From Nostocoides sp. F2B08 (GTDB lineage: Bacteria > Actinomycetota > Actinomycetes > Actinomycetales > Dermatophilaceae): DNA of 64,000 nt. Shown one piece after another: positions 1 through 7,520 of the stretch. A program made the translations under genes and the position numbers. The stretch covers positions 62,001-126,000 of the forward strand of contig NZ_WESE01000003.1 of NCBI RefSeq assembly GCF_009184895.1, read 5' to 3'. The stretch's first letter is position 1, and each line of letters opens with the position of its first letter. The notes below the pieces were generated by a model. The model saw nothing but the letters and a program-made list of their open reading frames with translations, was not told where the DNA came from and did not search any database.

Positions 1-1
1 C

Positions 2-163
2 GCCGGCTGTCGCCTCGACCGTGACCGCCCCACCCGGCAGACCACCTGGCCCGGGGAGGCACCACCCGAGGCCAGCGGTGAGGTCGAGATCCTCGACCGC
101 CACGCCGACTTCGTGCGGTTCGTCACCGAGGACATCGCCGCCCGACGCCGCACCCGGGCATAG
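2..163 (+). CDS. C-terminal fragment of an unknown protein, cut by the window edge
   Basis: An open frame enters from the left edge and ends at a TAG at 161-163, giving the last 53 residues of a protein. The visible part is charged and ends in an Arg-rich tail (RRRTRA). I recognise no domain. It runs in the same direction as the next genes and is probably element cargo, because the region from here to the tRNA-Leu gene looks like one integrated element. The start lies outside the window. Confidence 0.5.
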   Translation, partial: AGCRLDRDRPTRQTTWPGEAPPEASGEVEILDRHADFVRFVTEDIAARRRTRA

Positions 164-294
164 CCCCGGCGCCCTGACAACCCTCGTGGCCGGCTCATCT
201 AGGGCGGTTGTCCACACCCGAACCGACTCACCTCGTCCGAACCGACCCGCCCCTCCCACGGTGGAAGACACCCCTGGCAACCACGGAGGTCCCC

Positions 295-600
295 ATGCTC
301 CTCGCCCACGCGATCACCCTCGGGCAGGCCCGCTCCCACCTGGCCGCCCTGGCCGACCGCGCCGTCACGATCGAGGCCTCCAGCGGCTACGAGCGTGTCC
401 TGCTCCGCCTCGACGCCCTCCACGGCGAGGACATCCCGGCCATCCACCCGGTCCCGTCGGGCGACCGCGACGAGCTGTTCGACCTCGCGCGTGACGCGAT
501 CGAGGACCTGACCGGTCACGGCCTGGACCCCCTGACCGTCGAGCTGGTCCTAGACCTGCTCTCCACCGCCAGGGACCTCGACGAGCCCGACGAGCCCTGA
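295..600 (+). CDS. Small hypothetical protein of the integrated element
   Basis: 101-residue protein beginning MLLAHAITLGQ. The start is chosen at 295 because GGAGG at 284-288 sits six bases ahead of it; an in-frame upstream start at 208 has no such site. The protein is Leu/Asp-rich and ends in an acidic tail (DLDEPDEP). No known domain is recognised. Its stop overlaps the next start (TGATG at 598-602), so the two genes are translationally coupled. A role in element maintenance is only inferred from position. Confidence 0.65.
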   Translation: MLLAHAITLGQARSHLAALADRAVTIEASSGYERVLLRLDALHGEDIPAIHPVPSGDRDELFDLARDAIEDLTGHGLDPLTVELVLDLLSTARDLDEPDEP

Positions 601-1913
601 TGTACGGCCAGAACACCGACGTGCTGCGCGAGAGCCTGCGCGAGCTGCTCACCTTCCACCGCATCCAACACCGCATCGGCGGAGCCGGACCTCGGCACGT
701 GCCGGCGACCACCACAGCTGAGGAACGACGGCTCATCGGCGAGCAGATCGCCCGCTACCGCCACAGCGTGCTCACCTGGTGCCACCAGGGCCTGTATGCG
801 GCGAACCCGCACATCGACCACCAGAAGCTGACCCGACGCACCCGCGGGCCGGCCGAGGACCTGCGCCACCGCATCCACGCCGCCCTCGCCGCCGATCACG
901 CGGGGCTGCCCACACTCACCGAGCTGACCACCACCCAGCCCTTCCGGCTGGTCGAGCTCTGGCGGCAGGCCTCCCGCGCCTGCGCCCTCGGCGAGCACGA
1001 CTTCACCGCCGGGGCCGGGCACGGGCGGCTGTCCAAGGCACAGGCCCTCACCCTCGTCCACGACATCGCCGAGGTCACCGAAGCCCTGACCGCTCTGGAC
1101 CGCCGCTATGACGGCGTCCCCGGCTGGCAGCACCTGACGAACAAGACCCGGCTGGCACGAGCGGCGCAGGCCTGCGCGACCTACTCCCGCTACAGCGACC
1201 CCTCCTACTCCATCGACCACCACGGTTGGGACGCCCCCGCCCAGCTCATCGAGGGTCCAGGGCTGCCCGGTCTCGCCGGTGTGGTGCAGGCCCAGCACAA
1301 CCTCCTGGTCCACCTGGGCACCATCCCCAACGCCCACAGCCTGCGCGTGATCCTCGACTCCCAACGCTGCCTCTCCCACGAGGCAGCCACACGGCTCACA
1401 GACCGTGACCCGGACCGTGCCGCCCGCTGGGCGCACCGTGGCCAGGTCTACGGCAGCCTCGTCCGGCAGACCCGCGACATCGGCGGCAACCTCGGCACCG
1501 GAGGCCTGGCCGCCGGTCAGGGCTCCATCGCCGCGGCCAGGATGCGCAAGCTCCCCCACGACGCGCTCAACGACCCCACCCAGGCACGGCAGCTTGAACG
1601 GATCAGTGCCTGCATCGACCAGCGCGTCGCCGACGCGCTGCGGTACGGCATCACGAAGCGCCTCTACCTCCAACGGGCCAACGTCCTCGGACTTCAGGAT
1701 CGCGACGGGACCCTGGAACACGTCATCCGTAAGAGGTTCATCCCGATGACCGGCCCGCTGAAGGCCACACTCATCGATCTCGCCAGGAACCAGCTGCGCC
1801 CGGAGCCGGTCCGACGAGACCTCCCACGTCCAGGTGCCGCGGAGAGCAGGATCGACTTCCAGGCCGCTCTGCACCACCGTCGGGGCGACACCCGACCATC
1901 GCAGACGTTGTGA
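600..1913 (+). CDS. Hypothetical protein of the integrated element
   Basis: 437-residue soluble protein translationally coupled to the gene before it. It is rich in Ala, Arg and His and predicted mostly helical by eye; no signal peptide or membrane segment is seen. In integrative elements of actinobacteria the position just before xis and int is often a replication initiator, but I see no HUH motif, no Walker box and no primase motif here, so that function cannot be assigned. It is best described as an uncharacterised element gene. Codon use is strongly C-ending, like its neighbours. Confidence 0.7.
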   Translation: MYGQNTDVLRESLRELLTFHRIQHRIGGAGPRHVPATTTAEERRLIGEQIARYRHSVLTWCHQGLYAANPHIDHQKLTRRTRGPAEDLRHRIHAALAADHAGLPTLTELTTTQPFRLVELWRQASRACALGEHDFTAGAGHGRLSKAQALTLVHDIAEVTEALTALDRRYDGVPGWQHLTNKTRLARAAQACATYSRYSDPSYSIDHHGWDAPAQLIEGPGLPGLAGVVQAQHNLLVHLGTIPNAHSLRVILDSQRCLSHEAATRLTDRDPDRAARWAHRGQVYGSLVRQTRDIGGNLGTGGLAAGQGSIAAARMRKLPHDALNDPTQARQLERISACIDQRVADALRYGITKRLYLQRANVLGLQDRDGTLEHVIRKRFIPMTGPLKATLIDLARNQLRPEPVRRDLPRPGAAESRIDFQAALHHRRGDTRPSQTL

Positions 1914-1962
1914 CCGTGCAGGGCCCAGGGCCGTTTATCGCCCGTGTAGAGAGGAGAGGCTG

Positions 1963-2229
1963 ATGTCCGTTCGCTCTGAGAGCGCTTCTGGTGAGCAGCA
2001 TCTATTCACGATTGCTGAGGCCGCGTCCTATCTCAATGTGCCCCAGCGGTGGGTAGCGGAGGCGGTCCGGACGCGGCGTGTGCGGTGCACGCGGATCGGT
2101 AAGCACGTGCGTTTTCGGCCGGAGCATCTCGAGGAACTGATCGCGGCCGGTGAGCAGCCCGTTCTGGTGTCGGCGAACGTGACTGCCCTGCCGACGCGTC
2201 GGGCGTCCAGCGCCCGCTCGCGCTTGTGA
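1963..2229 (+). CDS. Excisionase-like DNA-binding protein (helix-turn-helix)
   Basis: 88-residue protein. Residues about 12-62 carry the classic excisionase/MerR-type winged helix pattern: FTIAEAASYLNVPQRWV, then a Arg-rich wing and an IGKHVRF strand. Such proteins bend DNA at attachment sites and bias the integrase toward excision. The start at 1963 is preceded by a purine-rich GAGGAGAGG site at about 1951-1959; an upstream in-frame start at 1834 overlaps the previous gene and lacks a site. It converges on the integrase gene with an 11-base gap, the usual xis/int pairing although the two face each other here. Confidence 0.85.
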   Translation: MSVRSESASGEQHLFTIAEAASYLNVPQRWVAEAVRTRRVRCTRIGKHVRFRPEHLEELIAAGEQPVLVSANVTALPTRRASSARSRL

Positions 2230-2240
2230 GCACCGCCTGC

Positions 2241-3506
2241 TCAGCTCTTCAGCAGGTGCATAGCCGGCCGAATGCGGCCTCCGCGCAGGGCGGTGTCGAT
2301 GATCTGCGAGATCAGCTCGTCACCGACCGGCAGCAGGTGTCCGTATGTGTCGATGGTGGTGGTGATCGACTCATGGCCCAGCCGGGCCTGGATGTGCGGC
2401 AGGGGTGCGCCGCCGGCGATGAGCCAGGCCACGTGGGTGTGGCGCAGGTCGTGGAATCGGAAGGATGCGATGCCTTCCTTCTGCATGGCCCGGCCCAGTG
2501 GGATCCAGACCCGCTCGTAGAAGTCGCTGTTGTGCAACGGCAGGCCCGTCGGCGAGGCGAAGACGAAGTCGTCGGCGGCTCGGCGGTGGACGTGGGGCTT
2601 CAACAGCTCGACGAGGGCAGGCGAGATGCTGACCGTTCGTCGGGACTTCGGCGTCTTCGGGTTCCCGAGGTGGTGCTGGCGCATCGTGTGCTTGGGCCCC
2701 AGCTGCTTCCTCAACCAACCCGGTGTCTCGCCGGCGCCGTTCTCGCCGTCGCGCTTCCAGGCCTTGTTCACCCGCACCGTGCCGTGAGTCAGGTCGATGT
2801 CGCTGCACCACAACGCGGTGACCTCACCGAAGCGAAGACCGGTCCCGACCGCGAAGGTCAACAGGTCCCCGTTCTCGCCGGCGAGGCGGACGGCGGTGCT
2901 CAGCTCGTCCTCGGTCAGGAACCGCAGCTCTGCCTGCGACTGCCTGACTCTGGAGCGCTTGGGGGCGGTGCGCGCGCACGGGTTGGTGCTCAGGTAGCCC
3001 TCCTCGACCGCGTAGGTGAAGACACCGAAGAGCAGCCCGTGGTAGTTCGCCTTGGTCTTCAGGGCCCGGTCCCAATCGATCAACCACGCCTTGATGTCAC
3101 GTTCGGTGATGGCGTCGATGGCGCGCTCGAAGATCCGCTCGCCGCGCACCTCCACCTCGGCGAGGGTCCAGATCTGGGACAGGTACCTTTTGCGCTGCCC
3201 CGGGGAGAGCTCGACGATCTGGCGGACGTACTCCTCCCCGATCGCCGCGAAGCTCGGCGTCGCTTCATAGCGGTTGTCCTCTCGGGGACGAACGAAGCCC
3301 TCACCCTTCACCCACCCCTCGGGCCAGTACTGGCCGGCAGCGTCGACCATCTGCTTGAAGCCTGCGGCTCGTGCCCGGTTCTGGGCGTCGCTGCCGGCGC
3401 TGAACGTCTCGATTTGAACCTGGCCGGACCGGACTCCTCCCAGGCGCCATCGCACGTGCGCGGAGGTGCCCCCGTCGGCTCGCTTGCGTTCTTCGATCCA
3501 GGCCAT
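2241..3506 (-). CDS. int: Tyrosine site-specific recombinase (integrase)
   Basis: 421 residues, normal for actinobacterial phage/ICE integrases. The N-terminal part (about 60-170) looks like the SAM-like core-binding domain; the C-terminal catalytic domain shows the conserved Arg in GTGLRFGE, the H-x-x-R box in HDLRHTHVAW, LGHESITTTIDTYGH with the last His, and the Tyr nucleophile. It should integrate the element into, and with Xis excise it from, the adjacent tRNA-Leu gene. Its 5' end faces the tRNA 3' end 135 bases away, with tandem 11-bp repeats in between that could be arm-type sites. Confidence 0.95.
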   Translation of the reverse strand: MAWIEERKRADGGTSAHVRWRLGGVRSGQVQIETFSAGSDAQNRARAAGFKQMVDAAGQYWPEGWVKGEGFVRPREDNRYEATPSFAAIGEEYVRQIVELSPGQRKRYLSQIWTLAEVEVRGERIFERAIDAITERDIKAWLIDWDRALKTKANYHGLLFGVFTYAVEEGYLSTNPCARTAPKRSRVRQSQAELRFLTEDELSTAVRLAGENGDLLTFAVGTGLRFGEVTALWCSDIDLTHGTVRVNKAWKRDGENGAGETPGWLRKQLGPKHTMRQHHLGNPKTPKSRRTVSISPALVELLKPHVHRRAADDFVFASPTGLPLHNSDFYERVWIPLGRAMQKEGIASFRFHDLRHTHVAWLIAGGAPLPHIQARLGHESITTTIDTYGHLLPVGDELISQIIDTALRGGRIRPAMHLLKS

Positions 3507-3561
3507 GTCGCTGCTCCTTCGACGCTATTAGGTGTCGTCGGTGCACCGCCAGAGACCCGCC

Positions 3562-3583
3562 GTGCACACCTGGTGCACACCTG
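3562..3583. repeat. Tandem 11-bp direct repeat upstream of int (possible arm sites)
   Basis: GTGCACACCTG occurs twice head to tail at 3562-3572 and 3573-3583, between the integrase start and the tRNA gene. Short direct repeats at this place are commonly bound by the arm-binding domain of tyrosine integrases or by Xis; that role is inferred. They also lie in the likely int promoter region. Confidence 0.6.
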
Positions 3584-3594
3584 GCTAGCAAAGC

Positions 3595-3636
3595 AATGTG
3601 GCCCCTGTCGCGTTTCCGCTGGTCAGGGGCCACATT
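3595..3636. terminator. Perfect 13-bp inverted repeat downstream of tRNA-Leu
   Basis: AATGTGGCCCCTG (3595-3607) is exactly complementary to 3624-3636, with a 16-base loop. It lies just past the 3' end of the leftward tRNA gene, so a terminator is the simplest reading, although only a weak T-rich stretch follows on the minus strand. It could also be part of the attachment site. Confidence 0.6.
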
Positions 3637-3640
3637 CGGC

Positions 3641-3728
3641 TGGTGTCCGAGGGGGGACTTGAACCCCCATGCCCTATTCGGGCACTAGCACCTCAAGCTA
3701 GCGCGTCTGCCAATTCCGCCACCCGGAC
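3641..3728 (-). tRNA. tRNA-Leu (anticodon GAG), with encoded CCA
   Basis: The minus strand folds as a class II tRNA: acceptor GTCCGGG pairs with CCTCGGAC-side bases, D arm GGCGGAATTGGCAGACGC, anticodon stem CTAGC/GCTAG with loop TTGAGGT (anticodon GAG), a long variable arm built on GTGCCCG/AGGGCAT, and T arm GGGGGTTCAAGTCCCCC. A CCA end is encoded at 3641-3643. The long variable arm fits leucine. The gene is the apparent integration target of the element to its left. Confidence 0.95.
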
Positions 3729-3893
3729 ATGGATGCTGCAACCTCCCGAGCGGGGTGCTGCGGTGCGAAACATTAGCACGCCCGTGAACACTCCACCGAA
3801 TCTACCGAGACGCCGCCTCGGGTCGGTCGGCATGGCGCATCCGAGACAAGGGACGTGACCCGCGGCGTCCGCGGGGAGACGGGTGGAACTCAT

Positions 3894-3899
3894 TAGGCT
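3894..3899 (+). promoter_or_regulatory. Leaderless-type -10 box before the HipA-like gene
   Basis: TAGGCT lies seven bases before the ATG at 3907, which has no ribosome-binding site. This spacing puts the transcript start at or next to the start codon. Confidence 0.6.
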
Positions 3900-3906
3900 G
3901 CACGTC

Positions 3907-4683
3907 ATGGCAGGCCCAACGCTCCCGCGTGTGCGCGCACTGCGTTACGTCACCCCGCTGCGCGAGGGTGGCTCGCTTCCCGCGGTCATGGAGGCGGACG
4001 ACTGTGGAACCTACGTCGTCAAGTTCCGGGGGGCCGGTCAGGGTGTGAAGGTCCTCGTGGCCGAGATCGTGACCACCGAGATCGCTCGCACTCTCGGCAT
4101 TCCGACCCCCGAGCTCGCGATCGTCTTCCTGGACGATGCGATGACGAAGTACGAGCGCGACGAAGAGGTCCAGGATCTGCTCAGGGCCAGCGTCGGGACG
4201 AACCTCGGCAGCGACTTCCTCCCCGGCTCGTTCGGGTACGACGGATCGACTCCGCCCGCCGCGGACCTGGCGGCACGGATCGTCTGGCTCGACGCATACA
4301 CCCTCAACGTGGACCGGACCTGGGCCAACCCCAACCTCGTCGTCTGGCATGGTCGCACTCACGCGATCGATCACGGCGCTTCTCTCTGGTTCCACCATGC
4401 GTGGGCCCGCAAGGCACCTCAGCGGGCCGCCTTCGCGACGCGTCCCTTCGACGCGACGACGCACGTCCTGGCCGACGTCGCGGCCCCGGTCGAGGACGTC
4501 GGGTCCGCCCTTGCCGCACGCCTCACCGACGACGTCCTCGGCGGAATCCTCGATCTCGTGCCGGACGAGTGGCTCGAGCCCACCGCCGACCTGGTCGACC
4601 CGGCTGCGGTCCGGGAGGAGTATCTCGGGCACCTGACCGCCCGACGTGACGCCGCCCCCGTTTGGGTCAGGAGCCTGACGTGA
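3907..4683 (+). CDS. HipA-like kinase family protein
   Basis: 258 residues with a compact version of the HipA fold: a phosphate/ATP-binding region around YVVKFRGAGQG (Lys likely nucleotide-binding), VAEIVTTEIARTLGIPTPE, and a distal WLDAYTLNVDRTWANPNLVVW stretch followed by AIDHGASL, which resembles the catalytic Asn-x-D and D-x-G-like loops of HipA kinases. It lacks the usual HipA N-terminal domain and there is no HipB partner. Start at 3907 fits the leaderless -10 box; an in-frame ATG at 3883 would lie upstream of that box. It overlaps the DUF3037 gene by four bases, a pairing seen in other bacteria. The substrate is unknown. Confidence 0.75.
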   Translation: MAGPTLPRVRALRYVTPLREGGSLPAVMEADDCGTYVVKFRGAGQGVKVLVAEIVTTEIARTLGIPTPELAIVFLDDAMTKYERDEEVQDLLRASVGTNLGSDFLPGSFGYDGSTPPAADLAARIVWLDAYTLNVDRTWANPNLVVWHGRTHAIDHGASLWFHHAWARKAPQRAAFATRPFDATTHVLADVAAPVEDVGSALAARLTDDVLGGILDLVPDEWLEPTADLVDPAAVREEYLGHLTARRDAAPVWVRSLT

Positions 4684-5060
4684 CCCTTCACCCGTACCAG
4701 TACGTCGTGCTGCGATGCGTGCCGCGCATCGAGCGCGAGGAGTTCGTCAACGTCGGCGTCGTGCTCTACTCCCAGCAGGCGGACTTCCTGCGGTGCGTCC
4801 AGTCGGTGGACGAGGTCCGTCTTCGGGCGCTGGACGGGGACATCGACGTCGCCGCCGTCCGCGCCTCCCTGACCATGCTGGAGGAGGTGTGCCGCGGCGA
4901 GTCCGGCGGCGGACGCCCCGCGCTGGAGAGCCCGGGCAGACGGTTCGGCTGGATCACCGCCCCCCGGAGCACCGTCATCCAGCCGGGGCCGGTGCACGGA
5001 GGGCTCGCGGAGAATCCCGAGCAGACCCTCGAGGACCTCCTTGACCGCCTCGTCCGCTGA
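4680..5060 (+). CDS. DUF3037 family protein
   Basis: 126 residues starting at a GTG that overlaps the stop of the HipA-like gene (GTGA at 4680-4683). The N-terminal block YQYVVLRCVPRIEREEFVNV with NVGVVLYS is the hallmark of DUF3037. The family has no defined function, but its tight coupling with a HipA-like kinase suggests the two proteins act together, perhaps as substrate or regulator; this is inference. The gene ends 19 bases from the convergent RNA methyltransferase gene. Confidence 0.8.
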   Translation: MTLHPYQYVVLRCVPRIEREEFVNVGVVLYSQQADFLRCVQSVDEVRLRALDGDIDVAAVRASLTMLEEVCRGESGGGRPALESPGRRFGWITAPRSTVIQPGPVHGGLAENPEQTLEDLLDRLVR

Positions 5061-5079
5061 CCGCCCTGTCGTCGGTGCG

Positions 5080-5916
5080 TCACCCGATGGTTGACTCCGG
5101 CGACCCGGGGCGCACGCGCAGCTCCCAGGCGGCCACGGCCGCGGCTGCGGCGACGTTGAGCGAATCCACCTCCCCCGCCATCGGGATCCGGACCACCCCA
5201 TCGACCGCGTGCACGGTGCGCCTCCTCAGGCCGTCACCTTCGGTCCCGAGGACGAGAGCGATGCGCGCGGGTGCTGTGGCCGCATACTCGTCGAGCGGAA
5301 CCGAGTCCTCGGTGAGGGCGAGCGCGACGACCTCGAAGCCCAGCCGCCGCAGCGACTCGACGGAATCGGGCCACGGGTCGATGCGTGTCCACGGGACCTG
5401 GAAGACGGTGCCCATCGAGACTCGGACCGCTCGGCGGTACAAGGGGTCCGCGCACCGGGGTGTCACGAGGACCGCGTCCACCCCGAGCCCCGCCGCGCTG
5501 CGGAAGACGGCGCCGACGTTGGTGTGGTCGACGATGTCCTCGAGGACGATGACGCGTCGGGCAGACGCGACCGTCGACGAGAGATCCGGGAGCGGCAGCC
5601 GCTCCATCGAGGCCAGTGCCCCACGGTGCAGGTGGAACCCCGTGAGGGCCTCGAGGACGCGGGCGTCCCCGGTGTAGACGGGTACACCGGAGTCTTCGGC
5701 CGCTCTGACGAGGTCGGCGAGGTCGGTCAGCCATCGCTCCGCCATGAGGTACGACCTGGGACGGTGGCCGCTCCCCAACGCCCGTCGGATCACCTTCTCG
5801 GACTCGGCGATGAAGAGACCGTGCTCGGGCTCGAACCGACGTCGCAGGGCGACGTCCGTCAGGCCCACGTAGTCCACGAGCCTCGGGTCATCGACCCTGG
5901 TGATCCTGATCGGCAT
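5080..5916 (-). CDS. TrmH/SpoU family RNA 2'-O-methyltransferase
   Basis: 278 residues. The C-terminal half has the knotted SPOUT domain: DHTNVGAVFRSAAGLGVDAVLV (motif 1, with Asn and Arg), LVLGTEGDGL (motif 2) and IPMAGEVDSLNVAAAAAVAAWE (motif 3). The N-terminal part (RRRFEPEHGLFIAESEKVI) is a substrate-binding L30e-like domain. It should methylate a ribose in rRNA or tRNA with SAM; the target cannot be read from sequence. Start at 5916 is preferred over the GTG at 5922 because GGAGG lies five bases ahead of it. Confidence 0.9.
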   Translation of the reverse strand: MPIRITRVDDPRLVDYVGLTDVALRRRFEPEHGLFIAESEKVIRRALGSGHRPRSYLMAERWLTDLADLVRAAEDSGVPVYTGDARVLEALTGFHLHRGALASMERLPLPDLSSTVASARRVIVLEDIVDHTNVGAVFRSAAGLGVDAVLVTPRCADPLYRRAVRVSMGTVFQVPWTRIDPWPDSVESLRRLGFEVVALALTEDSVPLDEYAATAPARIALVLGTEGDGLRRRTVHAVDGVVRIPMAGEVDSLNVAAAAAVAAWELRVRPGSPESTIG

Positions 5917-5937
5917 GGCCACCTCCGAGCAGGCAGG

Positions 5938-6678
5938 CTATCCGAGCCCGGCACGGAGGATGACCACCACACTGGCAATGGTGCAGAAGGTGAGCACCGC
6001 CTGTCGCATTCGCTCCCTCGATACGAGGAGGCGTAGTGGTCGCCCGAGCCACACACCGAGCGCGAGGAACGGCACCCAGAGCAGGCCCGCGCCCACCTGA
6101 CCGACGGTCAGCTCACCGGCGACGGCCAGGGCGACCAGCGAGGTCGTCGAGCCCAGGACGAAGAACGCGGCGAGGGTGGAGCGCACCCGCTCCGGGCGCT
6201 CGTGCTGCAGCACCATCGCGAGGAACGGTCCTCCGATCGAGGCGGCCGTCCCGGCCACCCCGGTCACCGCACCTGCGGCCAGCGCGTTGGGAACGGTGGC
6301 GCGCACCGACAACGGGGTGATCGAGACCCCCACCACGAGGAGGATCATCACCCCCACGACGAGAGCGATCTCCCGCGGACCGCTCCACACGACGAGCGCC
6401 GCCCCGACCGGGGTCAGGGCCAGACGCATACCGTATGCGCCGGCCAGGATTCGGCGGTCGACGTCGCGTTGGTGGCGCATCAGTTCCCACAACGGAAGCA
6501 CGAAGCCACAGACGAGTAGGCTGCCGGGCATCAGAGCCGGATCGGCCAGGACGACGAAGGGAGCCGCGACGACGGCCAGACCGAAGCCGACGGCCGACTG
6601 GACCGCGGCGCCGAGCGCCACAGCGAGGCCGAGGGCCAGGACGACGACGACGTCGTGGGATGCCGGGTCGGTGAGCAC
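5938..6678 (-). CDS. TauE/SafE family membrane permease
   Basis: 246-residue integral membrane protein with about eight hydrophobic segments and the internal duplication typical of TauE/SafE proteins (family members move sulfite, sulfoacetate and other small anions). Conserved-looking signature: GAAVQSAVGFGLAVVAAPFVVL in the first repeat and GVAGTAASIGGPFLAMVLQ in the second. It starts with GTG six bases after the stop of another TauE/SafE gene, so the two form an operon. The substrate is not determinable here. Confidence 0.88.
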   Translation of the reverse strand: MLTDPASHDVVVVLALGLAVALGAAVQSAVGFGLAVVAAPFVVLADPALMPGSLLVCGFVLPLWELMRHQRDVDRRILAGAYGMRLALTPVGAALVVWSGPREIALVVGVMILLVVGVSITPLSVRATVPNALAAGAVTGVAGTAASIGGPFLAMVLQHERPERVRSTLAAFFVLGSTTSLVALAVAGELTVGQVGAGLLWVPFLALGVWLGRPLRLLVSRERMRQAVLTFCTIASVVVILRAGLG

Positions 6679-6684
6679 GGCACC

Positions 6685-7455
6685 TCAGCGGGTGACGAAG
6701 GCGACGATGGCGATCACGGAGATGACGAGGACGACGATCCGCAGCGGGGTGGTGGGGATCCGCCGCCCCACGGCCGCCCCCACGATCCCCCCGGCGACGG
6801 ATCCGAGCGCGATGAGACCGACCACCTCCCACACGACCCGGTCGGGTGCGATGACGAGGAAGGTCAGTGCCCCGACCACGTTGGCGGCCGTCGCCAGAAT
6901 GTTCTTGTACCCGTTGATCCGCTGCAGGGGATCGGTCGTGAGCAGGCTCAGCAGTCCGATGAGGATGACCCCCTGGGCGGCTCCGAAGTATCCGCCGTAC
7001 ATCCCCGCCAGCATGACACCCACGAGGAGCGCGACACCCGGCGTCTGCCCGTGACCGTCGGCCGCCGGGCGATGTCGCGCCATGGCTGCCTGCAGCCGCG
7101 GCCCGGCGACGACGAGGAAGGCGCCGACCCCGATCAGCACCGGGACGGCGGCTTCGAAGACACCCGGCGGGAGCACGATGACGAGGACGGCACCCACCGC
7201 GGCGCCGATCACCGACATCGGGAGCAGCCTGCGCAGCGTCGGGCCGGCGCCGACCAGCTCCCCGCGGTAGCCCCACGAGCCCGCCACTCCCCCGGCGACC
7301 AGGCCGAGGGTGTTGGAGACGTTGGCGGTGACCGGCGCATACCCGGCCCAGAGCAGCGTGGGAAAGGTGATCAGGGTTCCCGAGCCGACGACGGCGTTGA
7401 TCATCCCTGCTCCGAAGCCGGCGAGCAGGATCGCGACGGCCTCGAGCGCACTCAC
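6685..7455 (-). CDS. TauE/SafE (YfcA-like) membrane permease
   Basis: 256 residues, about eight membrane segments, starting with GTG. The first repeat has GMINAVVGSGTLITFPTLLW, a classic signature of the YfcA-type branch, and the second GMYGGYFGAAQGVILIGLL. It is first in a two-gene operon with a diverged homologue. The start codon lies inside one arm of a perfect 12-bp palindrome that also covers a leaderless -10 box (TAGCAT on the minus strand), implying tight regulation. It is likely an exporter or importer of a small organic or sulfur-containing anion. Confidence 0.88.
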   Translation of the reverse strand: MSALEAVAILLAGFGAGMINAVVGSGTLITFPTLLWAGYAPVTANVSNTLGLVAGGVAGSWGYRGELVGAGPTLRRLLPMSVIGAAVGAVLVIVLPPGVFEAAVPVLIGVGAFLVVAGPRLQAAMARHRPAADGHGQTPGVALLVGVMLAGMYGGYFGAAQGVILIGLLSLLTTDPLQRINGYKNILATAANVVGALTFLVIAPDRVVWEVVGLIALGSVAGGIVGAAVGRRIPTTPLRIVVLVISVIAIVAFVTR

Positions 7456-7480
7456 CCGTCACATGCTAGTGACGGGTGAG
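7451..7480 (-). promoter_or_regulatory. Palindromic operator over the promoter and start codon of the TauE pair
   Basis: CTCACCCGTCAC (7451-7462) and its exact complement (7469-7480) flank ATGCTA, which on the minus strand reads TAGCAT, a -10 box seven bases before the GTG start at 7455. A dimeric repressor here would block both RNA polymerase and translation start. A hairpin in the transcript of the upstream SPFH operon is an alternative. Confidence 0.65.
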
Positions 7481-7520
7481 GGCAGGGCCAGAGTGCCCCG
7501 CGGTTGTGGCCGGGGGGGGT

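Noticed and set aside
516-1877. Minus-strand open frame of 453 codons opposite the element gene at 600-1913
   Set aside because: Either strand could in principle code, but the plus-strand gene is coupled to its upstream neighbour (TGATG) and has a start site, while the minus frame has no recognisable motif and an unusual Val/Gly/Asp-rich composition typical of shadow frames.
600-1913. RepSA-type replication initiator
   Set aside because: The position fits, but no HUH or other replication motif is visible.
2226-3662. Long plus-strand open frame of 478 codons over the integrase
   Set aside because: It is the antisense shadow of the integrase, which has clear catalytic motifs; high GC content makes such frames common.
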